DNA of 27,201 nt from CAZNNH01 sp964574335 (lineage in GTDB: Bacteria; Acidobacteriota; Vicinamibacteria; Fen-336), in assembly GCA_964574335.1 (NCBI GenBank), contig CAZNNH010000074.1:1-27201 (forward strand), given 5' to 3'. Numbering within the stretch: the stretch's first letter is position 1; each line of letters opens with the position of its first letter. Position numbers and translations under genes: made by a program. Positions 1-6,240 of this stretch are shown here, in pieces. Below the pieces are notes generated by a model. It worked only from the letters and a program-made list of their open reading frames with translations, was not told the origin of the DNA and did no database searches.

Positions 1-1533
1 GTCCCCGTCGATGTCGGCGTAGGCGGCCCCGCGCCCGACCAGGGGCTTGCCGAGGTCCCCGGTCGTCTCGCTGGGCACCTCGACGAAGGGGGTCCGGCAG
101 GCCTCGCCGCAGTTCCAGAAGAGCTGGGGCGGCTGCTCGTAGTGCTGGCTGGGCTGGACCGAGTTGATCTCGTTCTCCAGGTGGCCGTTGGCCTGGAAGA
201 GGTCGAGGTGCCCGTCGAGGTCGTAGTCGAAGAAGAAGACCGAGAAGCTCAGCGCCAGCCGCGACGCCGGACCGATGCCGGAGACGAGGGCGTCGTCGTC
301 GAACTGCAAGGCACCGTCGGGCTTGGTGTAGAACGACGTCATCTCGTTGGCGAAGTTGCCGATGGCGTAAGCCACGGATGGGTCGTTGCGGAAGTAGCCG
401 AGGTCCGCCCCCATGGCACCGGTAGCCTTGCCGTTCTGGTCGAAGGCCACGCCGAGGACCGAGCCGTCCTCCACGAACGTCCCGTCGCGCTGGTTCAGGA
501 AGAGGAAGTTCTGGACGGTGTCGTTGGCCACCAGCAGCTCCGGGTAGCCGTCGCCGTCGAGGTCCCCCGGCGCCACCGACAGCGCCTTGGAGACGGGGAG
601 ACCAGTGGCCGGGTTCTTCACCTGGACGCCGCTCGAGGAGGAGACGTCGGTGAAGCGGCCATCGCCCTCGTTTCGGTAGAGACAAGGAAAGCTCCCCTCG
701 AAGGTGGTGGGGGGACCGTAGGCCCGCCCGAGGCCGGTGATCTGGAAGTCGATCTTCAGGTCGATCTCCCGCGACCAGCGCACGTAGTTGCAGACGAAGA
801 GGTCGAGGTCCCCGTCCCGGTCGACGTCCACGAAGGTCGCCGACGTGCTCCAGGCGGTGGGGTCGCCGGCCACGCCCGCCCGGGCGGTGACGTCACGGAA
901 GCGCCCTCTCTCGTTTCGAAGCAGGTGGTTGCTGCCGAGGGCGGAGAGGAACACGTCCGGCCGGCCGTCACCGTCGTAGTCCCCGACGGCCACGCCCATC
1001 CCGTAGAAGGAGAGGTCGAGACCCGCCTCCACCGTCACGTTGGTGAAGCGGCCCTTTCCGTCGTTGCGGTAGAGGGCCATGGTCGGTCGGGGTCCGGGGG
1101 CGGGATGCCCCTTCCAGTAGTCGGAGTTGACCAGCAGCAGGTCCGGGTCGCCGTCCAGGTCGTAGTCGAAGAAAGCCACCCCGCCGCCGAGGGTCTCCGG
1201 CAGCAGCCGCTCGCCGTAGGCGCCGTTCGTGTGGACGAAGTCGATCCCGGCCTCTTCCGTGACGTCCGTGAAGCGCACCGCCGGGGGGGCTGACGGCGCC
1301 GGCTCGGGTGCGCGGGGTCCGGCCACGGGGCGGGCGTCGACCACCTCGGGAGCGGGGCGCCGCCGGGCGGCCAGCCAGATCAGGGCGGCCGCCACCGCCA
1401 CCCCGGCCAGCACCAGTAGCGAAAGCCGAAAGGCGCGCCCGATCGCCGCGTCGTCGGCGGGGACCAGCTCGCCCTCGGGCGCGCCCGCCTCCTCGTCCTT
1501 CGCGTCGAGCCGGTCTTTGTCGTCCAAGGTCAC
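1..1533 (-). CDS. Membrane-anchored FG-GAP/VCBS repeat protein, CRTAC1 (ASPIC/UnbV) type, 3' end off window
   Basis: The reading frame is open for 511 codons from a GTG at 1533 to the window edge, so the C-terminus is missing. The GTG overlaps the stop of the upstream cytochrome gene in a GTGA, which suggests translational coupling and decides the start. A charged N-terminus of about 35 residues precedes one transmembrane segment (about residues 36-56), then a proline-rich linker. After that come repeated FG-GAP/VCBS blades with calcium-type loops: DYDLDGDPD near 122, then GDYDGDGRPD, DVDRDGDLD, GDLDGDGYPE and DYDLDGHLD. The phrase RFTDVTEEAGIDF is typical of CRTAC1/ASPIC-UnbV proteins. Such beta-propellers usually lie outside the cytoplasm and bind ligands or partner proteins. 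Their substrate is not known. The overlap with the cytochrome implies a joint role, which is inference. The family call is strong and the function unknown. Confidence 0.85.
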   Translation of the reverse strand, partial: MTLDDKDRLDAKDEEAGAPEGELVPADDAAIGRAFRLSLLVLAGVAVAAALIWLAARRRPAPEVVDARPVAGPRAPEPAPSAPPAVRFTDVTEEAGIDFVHTNGAYGERLLPETLGGGVAFFDYDLDGDPDLLLVNSDYWKGHPAPGPRPTMALYRNDGKGRFTNVTVEAGLDLSFYGMGVAVGDYDGDGRPDVFLSALGSNHLLRNERGRFRDVTARAGVAGDPTAWSTSATFVDVDRDGDLDLFVCNYVRWSREIDLKIDFQITGLGRAYGPPTTFEGSFPCLYRNEGDGRFTDVSSSSGVQVKNPATGLPVSKALSVAPGDLDGDGYPELLVANDTVQNFLFLNQRDGTFVEDGSVLGVAFDQNGKATGAMGADLGYFRNDPSVAYAIGNFANEMTSFYTKPDGALQFDDDALVSGIGPASRLALSFSVFFFDYDLDGHLDLFQANGHLENEINSVQPSQHYEQPPQLFWNCGEACRTPFVEVPSETTGDLGKPLVGRGAAYADIDGD

Positions 1534-4358
1534 CTCGATGCCCCCCCGGCGCCGCCGCCGCGCCGGTCGGCCTTGCCGGCGACCGTCTGGGGCAGCTCGT
1601 ACGCCCCGGCGCGCTGCAGGTCGTAGATCACGACCGGCTGGGCGGCGTGGTTGGCCGCCGGGTCCCGGAGCCGCGCTGCGGCGATGGCGCTGTCGCCGGC
1701 GTTGTCGTCGAGCCGGTACTTCTCGTGGAGGGCGTGGTGCTGGTCCGCCTCCTCGGTCTTTCCGAGCTGCCGCAGCACCAGCGACAGGTTGTAGTGGGCG
1801 GCCTGGTTCTCCGGGTCGATCCGAAGCGTCTTCTCGAAGGTGCCGCGCGCCCTCTCGAGCAGGGCGGCCCGCTCCGCCTGCCGGGCCGGGGCCCGCTCCC
1901 GCTTGGCCAGCTCGAACAGCGTCTTGCCGGTCTCGTTCAGGAGGTTGTAGTCCTGCGCGAAGTCGAACTCGCGGCGCCGGGCCTCGGGGAAGCGGGTCTC
2001 GCTCAGCCGCTCGAAGTCCGCGAGGGCCTCGTCGAGGTAGCCGTTCTGTTTGTCGACCAGGCCGGTGAACCAGGCCACCGACCAGGGATAGGCCGGAGGG
2101 TCGTGGTCCGCCGCCCGGTGGAGGGCGGCCACCGCGTCGTCCAGCCGCCCTTCGACGAGATAGGCGCGGCCCAGGTTCAGCGGCCCCTCCGGCCGGCCGA
2201 GCTGCTCCACGTGACGGAAGGCCTCTTCCGCCTGGCGCAGCTCTCCCGCCGTCCCGCGGCGGAGGAAGCCGATGCCGTAGTCGTTCCAGCGCTCCCACGG
2301 CTTCACCTCCGGCGTCGGCCCCGGCGGGACGGGATCGCCGCCGGCCACCGGGAAGACCACCCGGTCCGAGGCCAGGAGCGTCACCGGCAGGTCGTTGCCG
2401 TGGAAGCTCTCGCCCTGGAAGAGACGCATGTAGGTGGTGTCGAACTTGCGGTACTGGAGGCGCACGTCGACGGCGATCGGCTGCCGCTGATGGCGCGGGA
2501 CGGTGAGGCGATAGTGGACGACGTCGGTGGCGCCGGGGGGGATCTGGTGGTTGTAGAGGGCCACGAAGATGTCCTGGGGGTTGCGCCGGTCGATGCGGCG
2601 CCCCTGGCGGTCCAGCACGTACGCATTGACGAAGTGGGACCAGGGGTCCACCTCCCCCTCCGGCCCCCGGCCACCGCTGCGGCCGAGCCGGCGGCTGCCG
2701 CCATCGGCGGTCACGTCGAGCCAGATCTGGTTGGAGTCCCCGGTCCCCTGGGTGAACGGATGCCCCATCTTCACGGTGCGGATCACCACCTCGATCAGGT
2801 AGGTCCGGCCCGGCTGCAGCACCGGGACCTCGGGGCGCAGCGGGGCGGTGAGCGCCCCCTCGATCCGCCCGTCCTCGCGGAGGCCGAACACGTCCACCCG
2901 CATCACCCCCTTCAGGAACTCGCGGTGGGCGTCGTTGACCCAGGGAGGCATCCCCAGCAGGGCCGGTACGCCGGTGTTGGCCGAGGGGAACTGGTGGTCG
3001 TGGACCTTCAGCGTGCCGCTGCCGTCGAAGTCGCGGGCGCCGAAGTCGTTCGAGGCCGAAAGCGGCATGTGGCACTGGGCGCAGTTGTGGACCGCCTTCT
3101 GCGGGTAGTAGAAGCTGGCCACGCCGTGCCCCGAGACGCCCGACAGGAGGTAGCTGTCGTAGTGGTTCTGGCCGCGTAGCCACTTGTAGTGGTTCAGGGA
3201 CTCGGGCAGGTGGACCTTGTGGCAGGTGCCGCAGAACTCGGCGGTCCGGTGGAGGGGCTTCAGGAACGTCTTCTTGTGGAAGCCCGGCTTGGCCTTCACG
3301 AGCTGGCGGTTGACCCACCGCAGCACCGGGCTCTGGCTGAAGGCGAACGGGTAGTGCAGGGGCTCCTCGATGGTGTAGTCGGCGTTGCCCTTGGGGCTGT
3401 TGACGTGGGTGATGGCGTGGCAGACGGTGCAGGTGATCCCGGCCTGGGAGGACGGGTCCTTCACGTCGTCGAACTCGGGGTCGTCGAAGGCGCCGCTGAA
3501 GAACGGGACCGGGTCGTGGCAGCCGGCGCAGAAGCGCGAGGCCTGGACGTTCCCGTCCCGCTTCAGGGCCACCTCGCGGGTCTCCCTGACCGAGAAGAGG
3601 TAGGCGGGGTTGTTGAAGGAGCTGAAGCGGTGGACGCCGTGGGCCCACTTCCGGTGGATGTCCGGATGGCACTGGACGCAGTAGGCGTCGTTCATCAGCA
3701 CGCGGGCCGGGATGAAGTTGCCGGTGGCCGTACGAGCCAGCGAGGGGAAGAAGTACTGGAGCCCCGAGACGGGCCCCTCCACGTTCCATCGGCGCGGGTC
3801 CTGGGCCTGGAGGAAGACACCCACCACGGCCGCCGCCACCGCCACCCCGGCCCAGGCCGCCCCCACCTTCCACTGGATCCGGGTCCCCGCCAGCCGGTGG
3901 AGGACGAAGAGCCAGGCCGCCGCCAGCGGCGCCACCACGTGGGCCCAGTAGAAAACCGAGCGGACGTCGGGGTTTCTGATCTCGAGGAAGCCGAGGCGCA
4001 GCAGGCCGAAGCCGCTGGCCAGGACCAGAAGGGCCGCCGCGAAGAGCGCCAGGCCGGCCCGCACCGCCCGGCGGTTCGGGCGGGTCCAGGCGTTTCGGAT
4101 GTGGGCCACGCCGAAGACCACCACCGGGACCGTGATCAGCAGCCCCAGCACCACGTGGAGCAGGAACATGTACTGATAGAAGTAGTCCTCGTAGGTCCGG
4201 CGGGTGAGCCACTCGGAGAAGGTCACGGCGGCCAGGTAGACGGAGCTCATCGACAACAGAGCGAACAAGCCGAAGACCACGAACAGGAGCTTGCGCAGCC
4301 GGGGTCCCACCACGGGCACGTAGCGGATGCGCCTCTCTCCGGGGTTCGGCGGCGTCAC
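1530..4358 (-). CDS. Membrane pentahaem cytochrome c with C-terminal TPR repeats
   Basis: This 942-aa protein has three parts. The N-terminal 190 residues hold about five transmembrane helices (near 24-46, 63-86, 101-121, 136-157, 166-184). The middle carries five CXXCH haem c motifs: CVQCH 227-231, CAGCH 277-281, CTVCH 310-314, CGTCH 376-380 and CAQCH 426-430. The first lies in a context (CHPDIHRKWAHGVH) typical of cytochrome c554-like domains. A beta-rich region follows, then TPR-like helices from about residue 690 (EEAFRHVEQLGRPEGPLNLG; later TFEKTLRIDPENQAAHYNLS). The likely role is electron transfer between the quinone pool and the periplasm; direction and partner cannot be read from sequence. 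The start is a GTG with a weak ribosome site, so a nearby start is possible. It is first in a two-gene operon and has a sigma-54-type promoter upstream. Confidence 0.85.
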   Translation of the reverse strand: MTPPNPGERRIRYVPVVGPRLRKLLFVVFGLFALLSMSSVYLAAVTFSEWLTRRTYEDYFYQYMFLLHVVLGLLITVPVVVFGVAHIRNAWTRPNRRAVRAGLALFAAALLVLASGFGLLRLGFLEIRNPDVRSVFYWAHVVAPLAAAWLFVLHRLAGTRIQWKVGAAWAGVAVAAAVVGVFLQAQDPRRWNVEGPVSGLQYFFPSLARTATGNFIPARVLMNDAYCVQCHPDIHRKWAHGVHRFSSFNNPAYLFSVRETREVALKRDGNVQASRFCAGCHDPVPFFSGAFDDPEFDDVKDPSSQAGITCTVCHAITHVNSPKGNADYTIEEPLHYPFAFSQSPVLRWVNRQLVKAKPGFHKKTFLKPLHRTAEFCGTCHKVHLPESLNHYKWLRGQNHYDSYLLSGVSGHGVASFYYPQKAVHNCAQCHMPLSASNDFGARDFDGSGTLKVHDHQFPSANTGVPALLGMPPWVNDAHREFLKGVMRVDVFGLREDGRIEGALTAPLRPEVPVLQPGRTYLIEVVIRTVKMGHPFTQGTGDSNQIWLDVTADGGSRRLGRSGGRGPEGEVDPWSHFVNAYVLDRQGRRIDRRNPQDIFVALYNHQIPPGATDVVHYRLTVPRHQRQPIAVDVRLQYRKFDTTYMRLFQGESFHGNDLPVTLLASDRVVFPVAGGDPVPPGPTPEVKPWERWNDYGIGFLRRGTAGELRQAEEAFRHVEQLGRPEGPLNLGRAYLVEGRLDDAVAALHRAADHDPPAYPWSVAWFTGLVDKQNGYLDEALADFERLSETRFPEARRREFDFAQDYNLLNETGKTLFELAKRERAPARQAERAALLERARGTFEKTLRIDPENQAAHYNLSLVLRQLGKTEEADQHHALHEKYRLDDNAGDSAIAAARLRDPAANHAAQPVVIYDLQRAGAYELPQTVAGKADRRGGGAGGASR

Positions 4359-4437
4359 GTCGTCTGCCGAGGCGCAGTGGGCATGGATCCCGGCTCACCT
4401 TCCTGAGAATCTGGTCATGGCGTAGCGGGCCCAAGGT

Positions 4438-4453
4438 AGCAATCGCCGGGCCA
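4438..4453 (-). promoter_or_regulatory. Candidate sigma-54 (-24/-12) promoter for the cytochrome operon
   Basis: On the minus strand the bases read TGGCCCG-GCGA-TTGCT. The sigma-54 consensus is TGGCACG-N4-TTGCW, so there is one mismatch (A to C), exact spacing, and the preferred pyrimidine before TGG. Predicted transcription starts near 4427, giving a leader of about 70 nt before the GTG at 4358. The gene just upstream, on the other strand, encodes a sigma-54 activator with an intact GAFTGA loop, which supports the call. No transcript start is available. Confidence 0.65.
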
Positions 4454-4536
4454 GGACCGGCGCCCCCGCCCAGCTCCCAACTCCTTGTCGCGCAGTCCCC
4501 TGCCGGCCCGGGGCGAGCGGGCGTCCATAGCCTGTA

Positions 4537-4564
4537 TGTGCGCGCCATGGATCCTGCGCGTACA
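4537..4564. promoter_or_regulatory. Imperfect inverted repeat, candidate activator (UAS) site
   Basis: The 10-base arms TGTGCGCGCC (4537-4546) and TGCGCGTACA (4555-4564) match as inverted repeats at 8 of 10 positions around an 8-base spacer. The element lies about 110-137 bp upstream of the predicted cytochrome start site, the usual range for NtrC-family enhancers. Assignment to the adjacent regulator is inference. Confidence 0.35.
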
Positions 4565-4565
4565 A

Positions 4566-4583
4566 CGCCCGGGCGCCCGGGCG
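4566..4583. promoter_or_regulatory. Perfect 18-bp palindrome beside the candidate UAS
   Basis: CGCCCGGGCGCCCGGGCG is its own reverse complement over 18 bases. It sits two bases from the preceding inverted repeat and could be a second protein site. It contains only G and C in a GC-rich genome, so chance is a real alternative. Confidence 0.25.
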
Positions 4584-4611
4584 CGGCGGGATAGATGACG
4601 CCTCCCCTCTC

Positions 4612-4743
4612 ATGCGAGAATGGCGGTACACGTTCAAGCATCCGTCCCGCGTGGCGCCCCTGCGCTTCGAGGCGGCCGCCGCTGCAGGTCTGTCGGCCGA
4701 GGAGAGGACTATTGCGATGTTGAAGAGGCTCCGGCATCTCTGA
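4612..4743 (+). CDS. Possible 43-aa small protein, low support
   Basis: An ATG-to-TGA frame of 44 codons runs towards the regulator and ends 40 bp before its ATG. It has mostly G or C in third positions and a plausible basic, helix-prone C-terminus (AGLSAEERTIAMLKRLRHL). There is no good Shine-Dalgarno sequence and I recognise no family. It could be a leader peptide, a remnant or chance. It lies next to the candidate enhancer sites, which argues some caution. Confidence 0.25.
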   Translation: MREWRYTFKHPSRVAPLRFEAAAAAGLSAEERTIAMLKRLRHL

Positions 4744-4783
4744 GGGCGGGCGAGGTGCCGAGACCGCCGCGGGCCCTTCCGGA

Positions 4784-6172
4784 ATGAAAGGCACGGACCG
4801 CGGACGTGTGCTCATCGTGGAGGACGAGGCCTACGTGCGGGAGTCGCTGGCGACGCTCCTGGACCGTCGGGGCTACGGCGTGACCGCCGTGGAGTCGGTC
4901 GGCGACGCGATGGGCCACCTGGGCTCGGAGCCGGTCGACGTGGTCCTCTCCGACCTGCGCATGCCGGGCGGCGACGGTCTCGAGCTGGTGCAGAAGCTCC
5001 GCGGGTCGGGCTCCGAGGTGCCGGTGGTGATCCTGACCGGCCACGGCTCGGTGGACTCGGCCGTCGCCTGCCTCAAGGCCGGGGCCAGCGACTACGTGGT
5101 CAAGCCCGTCGACCCCGACACCCTCGACGCCACCCTCGAGCGCGCCCTGGAGCACCGCTCGCTCGAGCGCGAGGTCCGCTACCTGCGCCAGGCGGCCGGA
5201 GCCGCGGCGGAGGAGCCCCTCGGCGAGAGCCCCGCCTGGAAGCGGGTCCTGGCCCAGGTCGAGGCGGTCGCCCCCACCGACTCCACCGTCCTCCTGCTCG
5301 GCGAGTCGGGGACCGGCAAGGAGCTGCTGGCGCGCCGCCTCCATGCGCGATCACGCCGGCAGGCCGCCCCCTTCGTCCGCGTCAACTGCGCCGCGGTGCC
5401 CGTCGAGATGTGGGAGAGCGAGTTCTTCGGCCACCGCCGGGGCGCGTTCACGGGCGCGGCCGAGGATCGCGACGGCTACTTCCGCCTGGCGGATCGCGGC
5501 AGCCTGCTGCTCGACGAGGTGGGCGCCAGCTCGGCGGCCGGCCAGGCCAAGTTCCTGCGGGTGATCCAGGACGGCGAGTTCCGACGGCTCGGCGACCGCC
5601 AGCCGACGCGCGTCGACGTGCGGGTGATCGCGGCCACCAACAGCGACCTGGACGCCGAGGTGCACGCCGGCCGCTTCCGGAGCGACCTCTTCTACCGGCT
5701 GAACGTGGTGCGCATCGAGGTGCCGCCGCTCCGCGAGCGTCCGGAGGACGTCGCCCTGCTGGCGCGGCGGTTCGCCGAGGAGGTCTCGGCCCTGCTCGGC
5801 CGCACCGCCCCCGAGCTGGGCGCCGAGGCGCTGGCCCGGCTGCGCGCCTACTCGTGGCCCGGCAACGTGCGTGAGCTCAGGAACGTCGTGGAGCGGGCGC
5901 TGATCCTGGATCCGGTCGGCGGGCTCCGCTCCCTCGACCTGCTCCCCGGCCCGGCCGGACCGCCGCTTCCGTCCTCGGAGGTCGCGGGCGAGGGCGAGCT
6001 GAACCTGAGAGAGGGCGTGCTGCGGCTCGAACGCGACCTGCTCCTCGAGGCCCAACGCCGCTCCTCGGGGGTGAAGAAGCAGACCGCGGCCCTGCTCGGC
6101 GTCGACCCCCGCAACCTCAGCTACTACCTGCGCAAGCACGGCCTCGACGGCGACCCCGACCAAGGCCGGTGA
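4784..6172 (+). CDS. NtrC-family sigma-54-dependent response regulator
   Basis: This 462-aa protein has the standard three-part layout. The receiver domain (about 1-120) has the acidic pair E13/D14, the phospho-acceptor D57 in LSDLRMP and K107 in VVKPVD. The AAA+ domain (about 145-375) has Walker A GESGTGKE (173-180), an intact sigma-54 contact loop GAFTGA (220-225), Walker B LLLDEVG (241-247) and a candidate arginine finger in GRFRSDLFYRLN. A Fis-type helix-turn-helix ends the protein (KKQTAALLGVDPRNLSYYLR). All residues for ATP-driven opening of sigma-54 promoters are present. No sensor kinase lies in the window, so it is an orphan locally. The divergent cytochrome operon carries a -24/-12 promoter and is the obvious candidate target, which is inference. 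Confidence 0.93.
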   Translation: MKGTDRGRVLIVEDEAYVRESLATLLDRRGYGVTAVESVGDAMGHLGSEPVDVVLSDLRMPGGDGLELVQKLRGSGSEVPVVILTGHGSVDSAVACLKAGASDYVVKPVDPDTLDATLERALEHRSLEREVRYLRQAAGAAAEEPLGESPAWKRVLAQVEAVAPTDSTVLLLGESGTGKELLARRLHARSRRQAAPFVRVNCAAVPVEMWESEFFGHRRGAFTGAAEDRDGYFRLADRGSLLLDEVGASSAAGQAKFLRVIQDGEFRRLGDRQPTRVDVRVIAATNSDLDAEVHAGRFRSDLFYRLNVVRIEVPPLRERPEDVALLARRFAEEVSALLGRTAPELGAEALARLRAYSWPGNVRELRNVVERALILDPVGGLRSLDLLPGPAGPPLPSSEVAGEGELNLREGVLRLERDLLLEAQRRSSGVKKQTAALLGVDPRNLSYYLRKHGLDGDPDQGR

Positions 6173-6176
6173 AGCT

Positions 6177-6228
6177 CCTGGCCACGTGGATCCGCCAGGC
6201 TTCGAAGCTCCCCGGCTGGTCCAGCTTC
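6177..6228. terminator. Weak hairpins between convergent genes
   Basis: The 68-bp gap between the regulator and ligD stop codons holds two small stems: CCTGGC/GCCAGG (6177-6182, 6194-6199) and GAAGCT/AGCTTC (6204-6209, 6223-6228). Loops are 11 and 13 bases and there is no T-run. They may help separate the convergent transcripts, but support is low. Confidence 0.25.
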
Positions 6229-6240
6229 AGTTGCTGGCCG

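Larger units (their letters stand above)
4359..4783. other. Divergent intergenic region between cytochrome operon and response regulator
   Basis: This 425-bp gap separates two divergent genes. It holds the -24/-12 element, the two inverted repeats and a possible 43-codon ORF, listed separately. An 80-codon minus-strand frame (4395-4637) has no recognisable features and overlaps the promoter, so it is not called. No clear sigma-70 promoter or strong ribosome site for the response regulator was found. Confidence 0.6.

Noticed and set aside
142..4406. Long plus-strand open frames (142-1293, 1308-3179, 3189-4406)
   Set aside because: They run opposite the cytochrome and FG-GAP genes, have repetitive low-complexity sequence and no domain; they are frame shadows of GC-rich coding DNA.
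4395..4637. 80-codon minus-strand frame in the regulator/cytochrome gap
   Set aside because: No recognisable sequence or ribosome site, and it covers the sigma-54 promoter.
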